From CAZZCS01 sp964652645 (GTDB taxonomy: Bacteria; Cloacimonadota; Cloacimonadia; Cloacimonadales; Cloacimonadaceae), in assembly GCA_964652645.1 (NCBI GenBank), contig CAZZCS010000097.1, forward strand, positions 1 through 8,158: a stretch of DNA of 8,158 bases, in the 5' to 3' direction. A program made the translations under genes and the position numbers. This document shows positions 1 to 5,861 of the stretch, piece by piece (positions within the stretch are counted from its first letter, which is position 1; every line of letters begins with the position of its first letter). Under the pieces are notes generated by a model, which was not told the DNA's origin, did no database searches, and saw only the letters and a program-made list of their open reading frames with translations.

Positions 1-49
1 GATGAAAGCCCTGGAGCGTGAGATTGCGGAGCTGCTGGAGGGGATATGA
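1..49 (+). CDS. 3' end of upstream gene, probably type I methyltransferase subunit (partial)
   Basis: An open frame from the left edge ends at TGA 47-49 and reads MKALEREIAELLEGI in its last 15 codons; the true start lies outside the window. The tail is short, charged and helical. By operon logic (accessory genes and an hsdS follow on the same strand) this is most likely the DNA methyltransferase subunit HsdM, but 15 residues cannot prove that. The stop overlaps the next start (ATGA at 46-49), and the final codons contain GGAGG (37-41), which serves as ribosome binding site for the next gene. The end EIAELLEGI recurs exactly at the end of the RhuM-like gene (stop at 2154-2156), although the codons differ. 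Confidence 0.55.
   Translation, partial: MKALEREIAELLEGI
37..48 (+). promoter_or_regulatory. Shine-Dalgarno embedded in the upstream gene end (seam 1)
   Basis: GGAGG at 37-41 lies 4 nt before the ATG at 46 and inside the LEG codons of the preceding gene. The stop/start overlap ATGA implies translational coupling. The same spacing recurs at 1551-1562 and 2144-2155. Confidence 0.8.
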
Positions 50-1563
50 ATCTACCTTTGAATCTTGATGATCTTCTCAATGCCAGAACCATAGAAAGCG
101 AGCGCGTAGAGTATAAGAGTGGGTGGAATCCTGAACCAATCATGAAAACCATCTGCGCTTTTGCCAATGACTTCAGGGATCAAGGTGGAGGATACCTGAT
201 TATCGGTGTGGATGCCCCGGACGGAGTACCAATACTACCACCCAGAGGATTGGAAACTGGAGACCTTGATCGAATCCAGAGAGAATTGATCAATGTATCG
301 AATCGCATAAGTCCTCCTTATTATCCCATAACCGAGCAAGCAAGCTATCAAAACCGCATGTTTCTGGTTGTCTACTGCCCCGCGGGTAATTCCAGACCTT
401 ACAAATGCCCGGTAAACAATTCCAAACGCGCTGAACGGGCCTACTACATCAGACAAAACTCCAGCACCATCAGGGCAAGCCAAGAACAAGAATTGGAGCT
501 AGTCCAACTCAACCAGAGAATCCCCTTTGATGATCAGATCAATAGAAGCTGCACCATTGAAGATATAGATCTGGGTTTGATTCGCAGATTCTTGAGCAAA
601 GTAAAGAGCGATCTTTTTGAGAGCTCTACGACGATGCCTTTTGAGCAACTGCTTATCCGGATGAACCTTGTTGAGCGTGCAATAGACCGTCTGTACCCAA
701 AGAACATAGCCCTGATGTTTTTAAATGAGCAGCCCCAATCCTTCTTTCCCCAATGCCAGATCGATGTGGTTCACTTTCCTGATGGACCGGGAGCAGACCG
801 ATTCACAGAAAAGAGCTTCAAAGGACCTCTCGACCTGATGCTGAGCCAAGCCCTTGGCTACATCAATAGCAGTTTTCTGGTAGAATCTGTACAAAAAGTA
901 CCGGGACTAGCAGAAGCCCAAAGATGCTTCAATTACCCATACCAAGCTATAGAAGAAGCTCTCTGCAATGCCATCTACCACCGATCATACGAGATCAGAG
1001 AACCCGTAGAAGTGCGAATACTCCCCGATAGGATTAGCATAAATAGCTTTCCCGGTCCCGACAGAGCTGCTTCAGATGAGCAGATTAAAAATCTGGATTT
1101 TATCTGTAGAAGATATCGCAATAGAAGAATAGGTGAATTTCTCAAGGAACTCAAGCTAACTGAAGGCAGAGGTACCGGGATTCCGAAGATCATCCGTACC
1201 TGCCGGGAGAATGGCTCTTCTCTACCAATAATTTTCACCGATCATGATCGCAGCTTTTTCATGATGGAATTCCCTATCCACCAGGCATTTATAAAACCGA
1301 CCGACCAAGTGACCGACCATGTTAGCGACCATGTTAGCGACCATGTTCTGAAGCTGGTCAGAACCATTGGTTTGAGGAAGATGTCCACTCCTGAGTTAAT
1401 GCATGATTTGCAGCTAAACCATAAGCCCTCTTTTCGCTCCAGATATCTAAGTCCAGCCATTACTGCGGGGATTGTTGAGATGACAATCCCTGATAAACCC
1501 AGATCAATCAAGCAAAAGTATATGCTAAGTCCAGCGGGCTTGAAACTGCTGGAGGGTTTATGA
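46..1563 (+). CDS. AlbA_2 (Schlafen-like) / GHKL ATPase protein of a type I RM operon
   Basis: This 505-aa cytoplasmic protein has three parts. Residues about 12-145 form an AlbA_2 domain, with ESERVEYK at 17-24, the turn GGGYLIIGV at 47-55 and YYIRQNSST near 133-141. Residues about 290-410 form a HATPase_c_4 (GHKL) domain: E303 and N308 in EEALCNAIYHRSY, the loop NSFPGP at 333-338, and the glycine lid EGRGTGIPKI at 373-382. Residues 440-505 look like a winged helix, joined by a linker of DHVS repeats at 420-435. Such proteins are often annotated 'ATP-binding' or 'putative DNA-binding' and commonly sit between hsdM and hsdS. The AlbA_2 fold is shared with Schlafen nucleases, so a nucleic-acid role is plausible but unproven. 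The start is ATG at 46, with GGAGG 4 nt upstream inside the preceding gene. Length is normal for the family and no frameshift is seen. Confidence 0.88.
   Translation: MNLPLNLDDLLNARTIESERVEYKSGWNPEPIMKTICAFANDFRDQGGGYLIIGVDAPDGVPILPPRGLETGDLDRIQRELINVSNRISPPYYPITEQASYQNRMFLVVYCPAGNSRPYKCPVNNSKRAERAYYIRQNSSTIRASQEQELELVQLNQRIPFDDQINRSCTIEDIDLGLIRRFLSKVKSDLFESSTTMPFEQLLIRMNLVERAIDRLYPKNIALMFLNEQPQSFFPQCQIDVVHFPDGPGADRFTEKSFKGPLDLMLSQALGYINSSFLVESVQKVPGLAEAQRCFNYPYQAIEEALCNAIYHRSYEIREPVEVRILPDRISINSFPGPDRAASDEQIKNLDFICRRYRNRRIGEFLKELKLTEGRGTGIPKIIRTCRENGSSLPIIFTDHDRSFFMMEFPIHQAFIKPTDQVTDHVSDHVSDHVLKLVRTIGLRKMSTPELMHDLQLNHKPSFRSRYLSPAITAGIVEMTIPDKPRSIKQKYMLSPAGLKLLEGL
1303..1350 (+). repeat. 12-bp in-frame tandem repeat (DHVS linker), four units
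   Basis: Four consecutive 12-bp units start at 1303, 1315, 1327 and 1339. Units two and three are identical (GACCATGTTAGC); the first and last are diverged at their edges. They encode DQVT, DHVS, DHVS and DHVL. Because the unit is a multiple of three, copy-number change would alter the length of the linker between the ATPase domain and the C-terminal winged helix without breaking the frame. Confidence 0.85.
1551..1562 (+). promoter_or_regulatory. Shine-Dalgarno embedded in the AlbA_2 gene end (seam 2)
   Basis: GGAGG at 1551-1555 lies 4 nt before the ATG at 1560, within the terminal LLEGL codons of the AlbA_2/ATPase gene. The stop TGA at 1561-1563 overlaps this start, which implies coupled translation. 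Confidence 0.8.
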
Positions 1564-2156
1564 TTATAAAAGCTAGTAAAGCTCCGGCTGCAAGTTCAGA
1601 ATCAAAAGTGGTGCTATACAGCACCGCAGATAGCCGACATAGATTGGAAGTCTTTTTGGAAGACGATACAGCCTGGCTGAGTCAAAGACAATTGGCAGAC
1701 TTGTACCAGGTGGGAGTTAATACCATAAATTATCACCTCAAACAAATCTATCTTGATGGTGAACTGGACCAAACGGCAACTATTCGAAATTATCGAATAG
1801 TTCAAAGCGAAGCAAAAAGGGAAGTTACGCGCTCGGTCGAGTTTTATAACCTGGAAGTAATCCTTGCGGTGGGCTATCGAGTACGCTCCCCAAGAGGAGT
1901 GGAATTTCGCCAGTGGGCTACGGTGCGCTTAAAAGAGTATTTGGTTAAAGGATTTGTGCTGGATGACAAGCGTTTGAAGAATCCTCCTGGAACAAAAAGC
2001 CCGTTACCGGATTACTTCAATGAATTACTCAATCGGATCAGATACATTCGCGCCATTGAAATAAGAGTGTACTTAATAGTAAGGGAACTTTTTGCACTGG
2101 CTTGCGACTACCAGGCACAGGATCAGGAAATCGCAGAGCTTTTGGAGGGAATTTGA
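1560..2156 (+). CDS. RhuM-family protein, C-terminally shortened
   Basis: This 198-aa protein matches the N-terminal part of the RhuM ('virulence protein') family, whose biochemical role is not established. Recognisable segments are VFLEDDTAWLSQRQLADLYQ at 31-50 (helix-turn-helix-like), NTINYHLKQIY at 54-64, ATIRNYRIVQSE at 73-84, VEFYNLEVILAVGYRV at 93-108, and FRQWATVRLKEYLVKGFVLD at 116-135. Family members are usually around 330 aa. Here the homology stops near residue 184 (ACDY), where relatives continue for another 130-150 residues. A tail QAQDQEIAELLEGI follows, echoing the end of the gene at the left edge of the window. RhuM genes are frequent passengers in type I RM operons. The ATG at 1560 overlaps the previous stop and has GGAGG 4 nt upstream. 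It may still fold as a DNA-binding N-domain, or it may be a remnant maintained to couple translation. Confidence 0.82.
   Translation: MIIKASKAPAASSESKVVLYSTADSRHRLEVFLEDDTAWLSQRQLADLYQVGVNTINYHLKQIYLDGELDQTATIRNYRIVQSEAKREVTRSVEFYNLEVILAVGYRVRSPRGVEFRQWATVRLKEYLVKGFVLDDKRLKNPPGTKSPLPDYFNELLNRIRYIRAIEIRVYLIVRELFALACDYQAQDQEIAELLEGI
1778..1802. repeat. 10-bp perfect inverted repeat with 5-nt spacer inside the RhuM gene
   Basis: The left arm AACTATTCGA (1778-1787) is the exact reverse complement of TCGAATAGTT (1793-1802), separated by 5 nt. It falls in the codons for the conserved TIRNYRIV stretch, so part of the symmetry is probably imposed by protein sequence. It could also act as an operator or an RNA hairpin; there is no independent evidence for either. 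Confidence 0.7.
2144..2155 (+). promoter_or_regulatory. Shine-Dalgarno that decides a TTG start (seam 3)
   Basis: GGAGG at 2144-2148 lies exactly 4 nt before TTG 2153-2155, which overlaps the RhuM stop TGA 2154-2156 as TTGA. This copies the ATGA arrangement at 46 and 1560. The first ATG (2171) is 22 nt beyond the GGAGG, too far for it. Confidence 0.72.
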
Positions 2157-3217
2157 AAAGAGAATCAAAAATGTTGCTATCAAAGGCAACAGACTCGTTA
2201 ATTAATAGCGTAGAGTGTTTTAACAAAACATCAGAAGTAGGTCGGCAGACCACTGTTCTAATTCTTCTAAACCATTCGTTTGAGATGCTGGTCAAGGCTG
2301 CCATAATTGAACGCAATGGTAAAATAATTGGCAAAGGTGATAAAGAAACATATAGTTTTGGTAAATGCCTCAGAAAAGCCCTCACTGAAGAAGGAGTTAA
2401 GTTCCTTAGTGATGATCAAGTACTGCTTTTACAGGCCATGAATGCACTGAGGAATGCTGCTCATCATTATCTGATTGATATATCAGAACAACTTCTGTAT
2501 GTTTACGCCCAAAGCTCGATAACACTATTTCAAGATATTCTCAAAGACGTGTTTTGCATAGAAATTTGTACGGTGTTGCCGTCAAGAGTGCTGCCAATAT
2601 CAACGCTTCCGCCTCGTGATTTGATTTCAATTTTTGAGAGCGATATCAATAAGATAAAAGAACTTCTCTCATCTGGGAAACGCCAGAACCTTCAAGCAAT
2701 GGCTAAACTAAGTTCACTAGCAATACTTGAAAATGCATTGAGTGGCGTTACAGGGCAACCCAATCTTACAGACATCAGGAAAATCTCTAAGCGAGTTAAG
2801 CAAGGTGAATCATGGGCTAGTATCTTTAGAGGTGTTTCCAGTATAAATATTAGTCAGACACAAGGTGGCAGTGTCTTTAATCTAAGAATAACGAAGAATC
2901 AAGGCATTCCTGTATCTCTTGTGCCAGAAGGAACAACAAGTTCTGCAGTTATTGCAATAAGGAATGTTAACGACACTGACTTTTATAACTTAGGGGTAAA
3001 AGACCTAGCTTATAAATGCCAAGTCACTACTCCAAAAATGTCTGCTTTGATTTGGAGTTTGGGGTTGAAAGAAGATGTTGGAAGTTATAAACAAATCAGA
3101 ATTGGTAAATCCTTCTTTGATAGATTTAGTCCAAAAGCATTAGATAGACTGAAGCATGAGATCGTTAATGCAAACCTGGAAGATGTCTGGGATAGCTATA
3201 AACAGCGAGCTAAATGA
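2153..3217 (+). CDS. DUF3644 protein with HEPN-like RNxxxH motif
   Basis: I chose the TTG at 2153 as start, giving 354 aa. It has a well-placed GGAGG and overlaps the preceding stop; ATG 2171 would give 348 aa. The N-terminal half matches what I recall of DUF3644: KMLLSKATDSLINSVECFN at 6-24, VLILLNHSFEMLVKAAII at 35-52, FGKCLRKAL at 69-77. The segment ALRNAAHHYL at 98-107 contains R100-N101-x3-H105, the pattern of the HEPN superfamily, whose members are often RNases in toxin or anti-phage systems. The C-terminal part (about 290-335: TPKMSALIWSLGL, then FFDRFSPKALDRL) looks like a small helical or winged-helix module. There is no signal peptide or membrane segment. It lies between the RhuM gene and the hsdS-like gene, overlapping the latter at 3214-3217. 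Nuclease activity and a toxin-like or defence role are inferred, not shown; base composition appears more AT-rich than the genes to the right. Confidence 0.78.
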   Translation: MKRESKMLLSKATDSLINSVECFNKTSEVGRQTTVLILLNHSFEMLVKAAIIERNGKIIGKGDKETYSFGKCLRKALTEEGVKFLSDDQVLLLQAMNALRNAAHHYLIDISEQLLYVYAQSSITLFQDILKDVFCIEICTVLPSRVLPISTLPPRDLISIFESDINKIKELLSSGKRQNLQAMAKLSSLAILENALSGVTGQPNLTDIRKISKRVKQGESWASIFRGVSSINISQTQGGSVFNLRITKNQGIPVSLVPEGTTSSAVIAIRNVNDTDFYNLGVKDLAYKCQVTTPKMSALIWSLGLKEDVGSYKQIRIGKSFFDRFSPKALDRLKHEIVNANLEDVWDSYKQRAK

Positions 3218-4665
3218 TGAATTTTAAACCCTACAATAAGCATAAACAGAGTGATATCGATTGGCTGGGGGAAGTACCGGAACATTGGGGAATTGAGAAG
3301 CCCACAAGACTGTTTAATCTGATTAAAGGTATAAATGCTTCAAAACTGACCAAGGAATATATTTCAGACAATCAAGGTGAATTTCCTGTTTATAGTGGTC
3401 AAACAGAAGATGATGGGCTTATGGGATCTATTGACTGGCATGACTTTGAGTTTGAGTTTCCTGTTATCTTTGTTACTACAGTGGGTGCGAAGGCTATGAC
3501 AACAAGGATCGTTAGCGGTCAGTTTAGTCTTTCCCAAAATTGCGCGTTAGCTATACCAATAACAACAACGATAGACTCAAGATTTTTTGAATACGCATTT
3601 CAGAGATTATCTGATTACGAAAAGAGTAGCATCTCGTTGATTATGCAGCCATCTCTTCGATTTGAGGACTTTAATCATTTTGTGGTTTCTTGCCCAGATA
3701 CAAAAGAACAACAAGCCATCGCCTCCTTTCTCGACCATGAGACTGCCCGCATAGATGCTTTGATCCAAAAGAAAGAGCGGATGATAGAACTGCTAAAAGA
3801 AAAGCGCATAGCCCTCATCACCCAGGCGGTCACCAAAGGACTTGACCCCAATGTCCCTATGAAAGACTCTGGGATTGAGTGGCTGGGAGAAGTGCCGGAG
3901 CATTGGGAAATTACTAAGGTAGGAAATGGGTATTCGATTCAACTTGGTAAAATGCTTCAACCAGAGCCGGCTTGGCCTCATGATGCTTTTTCGGCTATCT
4001 GGGATGATATAACCATGATTAAGACTAAGGACTGGTGCCTGATCCGATCAAGGGCTGCAAGTGACTACTGGGGAATGAGTGGAAAAGTATATCCCCTAAA
4101 GCATGGTGATATGGTTATTATTAGAACAAGTAGTAATCATACATTCCAATGGGATGTAACTGACCCTACAATACCGGAAACTAAGTCCCAGCCTGAGTAT
4201 TTTGAATATGAAGAAAAACCTGATTACATACCTGTCTATATCACTCTCACGGATGTTGATATCACCGACTTGAAAGAGATCGGCTTATATCTTAACGGAG
4301 TTTGCAAAGGAGCAGTTGTGGTTGAGAGTGATCTTGAACAGCTATGTGCCTTTTTAGACATAGATGAAAGCTTGCATGATGGATCAGTTGAGTTCGTTTT
4401 CTATTACAATGATTCAAAAAACCAAGAACAGGAGATGAGAACCATCAGGATAGATGAAGATAAGATCAAGATCAATTTCATTGATTCTAACGCCTTGTAT
4501 CCATACTCCAATGATTATCAAATCAGCAGCTTGGACACATTGTTTACGGTGCCAACAGGTGATTATCAAGGGTATTATTACATCACCGAATTTGACAAAT
4601 CATACGATCTTGAAGATGTCGTAGATGATTTGGAGAAGGAAAGTAAGATTGAGTATGACACATGA
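3214..4665 (+). CDS. hsdS: Chimeric hsdS: type I RM specificity half-subunit fused to a surface-protein module
   Basis: Residues 1-160 form one HsdS target-recognition domain, opening with DIDWLGEVPEHW at 14-25. Residues 164-215 are the conserved central spacer helix (EQQAIASFLDHETARIDAL, then ERMIELLKEKRIALITQAV and TKGLDPNVPMKDSG). Residues 220-250 begin the second half (GIEWLGEVPEHW, then IQLGKMLQP). After about residue 251 the HsdS pattern stops. Residues 253-445 instead read AWPHDAFSAIWDDITMIKTKDW, HGDMVIIRT, FQWDVTDP, DYIPVYITL, LKEIGLYLNGVCKGAVVVE and VEFVFYYNDS. I associate this with C-terminal modules of secreted or T9SS-linked Cloacimonadota proteins (recognition from memory). A normal HsdS is about 400-450 aa with two recognition domains; here the second is missing, so bipartite DNA recognition should be lost unless two copies dimerise. 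The surface module has no signal peptide and would be cytoplasmic. The start ATG 3214 overlaps the preceding stop; ATG 3217 is an alternative. The ribosome binding site is weak, so expression is probably coupled. Confidence 0.8.
   Translation: MMNFKPYNKHKQSDIDWLGEVPEHWGIEKPTRLFNLIKGINASKLTKEYISDNQGEFPVYSGQTEDDGLMGSIDWHDFEFEFPVIFVTTVGAKAMTTRIVSGQFSLSQNCALAIPITTTIDSRFFEYAFQRLSDYEKSSISLIMQPSLRFEDFNHFVVSCPDTKEQQAIASFLDHETARIDALIQKKERMIELLKEKRIALITQAVTKGLDPNVPMKDSGIEWLGEVPEHWEITKVGNGYSIQLGKMLQPEPAWPHDAFSAIWDDITMIKTKDWCLIRSRAASDYWGMSGKVYPLKHGDMVIIRTSSNHTFQWDVTDPTIPETKSQPEYFEYEEKPDYIPVYITLTDVDITDLKEIGLYLNGVCKGAVVVESDLEQLCAFLDIDESLHDGSVEFVFYYNDSKNQEQEMRTIRIDEDKIKINFIDSNALYPYSNDYQISSLDTLFTVPTGDYQGYYYITEFDKSYDLEDVVDDLEKESKIEYDT
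3253..3288 (+). repeat. hsdS half-repeat, copy 1
   Basis: This encodes DIDWLGEVPEHW at the start of the first recognition domain and matches 3871-3906 with synonymous and near-synonymous changes. Duplicated segments in the two halves of hsdS are the usual substrate for domain shuffling. Confidence 0.8.
3871..3906 (+). repeat. hsdS half-repeat, copy 2
   Basis: This encodes GIEWLGEVPEHW immediately after the central spacer, 618 bp downstream of copy 1. It marks where the second recognition domain should begin, about 20 codons before the HsdS similarity ends. Confidence 0.8.
3955..3975 (+). other. Inferred fusion junction inside the hsdS chimera
   Basis: HsdS-like sequence (IQLGKMLQP, residues 242-250) gives way to surface-protein-like sequence (AWPHDAF, from residue 253). 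The reading frame stays open across the change. The exact breakpoint is uncertain by several codons, since both parents could have shared the EP-coding GAGCC bases. Confidence 0.55.
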
Positions 4666-4696
4666 ACCCCTGATTTCCGCTTTTCAAAGATAACAC

Positions 4697-4724
4697 TTGA
4701 CACAAAATAATACTGCTCAATAAT
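4697..4724 (+). promoter_or_regulatory. Sigma-70-type promoter for the lipoprotein gene
   Basis: TTGACA at 4697-4702 matches the -35 consensus exactly. After a 16-nt gap, AATAAT at 4719-4724 matches the -10 consensus at five of six positions. Transcription would start near 4731, leaving a leader of about 23 nt before the GTG at 4754. Confidence 0.65.
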
Positions 4725-4738
4725 GATTGCAGAAAATC

Positions 4739-4756
4739 AGGAGGAGGTTTTTCGTG
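4739..4756 (+). promoter_or_regulatory. Strong Shine-Dalgarno that decides a GTG start
   Basis: AGGAGGAGG at 4739-4747 is 6 nt upstream of GTG 4754. A longer frame begins at TTG 4727, but that would place this ribosome binding site inside the coding region and has no good site of its own. Confidence 0.78.
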
Positions 4757-5821
4757 CCTAGAACTGTGCAGATAATGCTAATAGCAGCCTTCATGTGCCT
4801 GCTTCTTTGTGCCTGCGACCCGGATACCATACCTGAAAAGGTATATTGCAAAATGGCCGGAGATGGTAGCGGATTTGTCTTAAACGACACCAGCTTGAAA
4901 GTCTCCACCCTGGGCCGGGCTTTTTATGTGGATGACGATCTGGTCTTTTACCTGGGAGACAAGCTGTTCAAGAGCAGCCTCAATTCCAATCTCATGATCC
5001 AACTAATTCCAGATATTTTGGGGATTTCCGATAAACGCTATCTGCCCATGGATCGGAATCGGAACTTACTTTTTTTTGCCGCCAATGACGCCATCTACCA
5101 GGTTGGCTTCGATGGTGGAAATCTCATCAGGCTGAGCCCTGATGATGGCGGTATCTATTCTGCGCCGGCACTATCGAGCTGTGGAAACTATCTGACTGCC
5201 ATCAAAGACCTGCAAATTGCACGCCTGGATCTCCAAAGCGGCGAATGGATCGAGCTCTCATCCTCTCAGAATGCCATCTATGCAGTTTACTTTAGCGATT
5301 CGAACGAATACTACTGCTACAATACTGATCCGACGGGCTACTACACGAATATCTCCCTCTGCAAGATCGATGCCAAAGATAGCACTTCCACTGTGCTTAT
5401 GGAGGGTACTTATGGCTCCTTTGACGTATCCTGGCCCAATCTGCGAAGCAGCAGGGATCATCGCTACTTTGCCATGCATCAAATGCGTGAGCCGCAGTTG
5501 ATAGCTAACTATTTTTCTCCCGACAATTGGGAACGATACAAATTCACCCTCAGGGTTTACGACAGGCTCACGGGGGACATTTTTACCGTCTCAGATTGCT
5601 ACAGCTATGCCTTTGTCATGGGAGCAGATGAATTGATTTACTCCCGTGATGTGCACGGCATGGCAGATATCATGCGGCGAGACCTCAACAACGGAAATGA
5701 TACCATGGTCTGGGATGGTTACTACTACAAGAATAACTACTCCTATAGCGTTACCGAGATCTTCGTGCGCCACGATGGGCAAAAGATCGTTATAGATGCC
5801 TGGAAGAAAGCTCTGAGATAG
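4754..5821 (+). CDS. Putative lipoprotein with beta-propeller-like repeats
   Basis: With the GTG start the product is 355 aa. It has a signal peptide (PR at residues 2-3, hydrophobic 5-20) and a lipobox LCAC at 18-21, so Cys21 is the predicted lipidated residue and the protein should be exported and membrane-anchored. The mature part contains repeated short strand-turn units such as DDDLVFYLGDKLFKSSL (60-76), RNLLFFAANDAIYQVGFDGG (103-122), YSAPALSSCGNYLTAI (135-150), IARLDLQSGEWIEL (155-168), and ADELIYSRDVHGMADIMRRD (291-310). This is the style of TolB/WD40-like beta-propellers, with 'reads a value, formats by item' blades. I do not recognise a specific family or partner. It stands alone with its own promoter, and no catalytic motif is visible. 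A sensor, scaffold or binding role is only a guess. Confidence 0.78.
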   Translation: MPRTVQIMLIAAFMCLLLCACDPDTIPEKVYCKMAGDGSGFVLNDTSLKVSTLGRAFYVDDDLVFYLGDKLFKSSLNSNLMIQLIPDILGISDKRYLPMDRNRNLLFFAANDAIYQVGFDGGNLIRLSPDDGGIYSAPALSSCGNYLTAIKDLQIARLDLQSGEWIELSSSQNAIYAVYFSDSNEYYCYNTDPTGYYTNISLCKIDAKDSTSTVLMEGTYGSFDVSWPNLRSSRDHRYFAMHQMREPQLIANYFSPDNWERYKFTLRVYDRLTGDIFTVSDCYSYAFVMGADELIYSRDVHGMADIMRRDLNNGNDTMVWDGYYYKNNYSYSVTEIFVRHDGQKIVIDAWKKALR

Positions 5822-5844
5822 ATAGGCTTGAGTTTCACAATATC

Positions 5845-5861
5845 TTGGCACAATATTTGCA
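5845..5861 (+). promoter_or_regulatory. Sigma-54 (RpoN) promoter upstream of the secreted protease
   Basis: TTGGCACAATATTTGCA contains the -24 element TGGCAC (5846-5851) and the -12 element TTGC (5857-5860). The GG and GC dinucleotides are spaced by exactly 10 nt, as required for RpoN. Transcription would start near 5872, about 31 nt before the ATG at 5903. An octamer CACAATAT occurs at 5836-5843 and again at 5849-5856, overlapping the element. The site lies in an 81-nt intergenic gap and on the correct strand. Confidence 0.72.

Noticed and set aside
1303..1350. Possible CRISPR-like repeat
   Set aside because: Units are 12 bp, contiguous without spacers, and in frame within a protein linker.
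1242..1511. Minus-strand frame with repeated TWSLTWS motif
   Set aside because: It is the antisense reading of the DHVS tandem repeat in a well-supported + strand gene, with no ribosome binding site.
2102..2152. Extended N-terminus of the DUF3644 protein from TTG 2102
   Set aside because: The sequence MRLPGTGSGNRRAFGGN is low in conserved character, overlaps the RhuM codons out of frame, and has no ribosome binding site. TTG 2153 is better supported.
3214..4665. Treating the hsdS gene as a frameshifted pseudogene
   Set aside because: The reading frame is continuous for 483 codons with no internal stop. The change is in homology, not frame, so fusion fits better.
4727..4753. Extended start of the lipoprotein at TTG 4727
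   Set aside because: The strong AGGAGGAGG would lie inside the gene, and the added residues MQKIRRRFF come directly from translating that site.
5217..5501. Second + strand frame overlapping the lipoprotein gene
   Set aside because: It lies wholly within the lipoprotein gene in another frame, with no family resemblance and no start signals.
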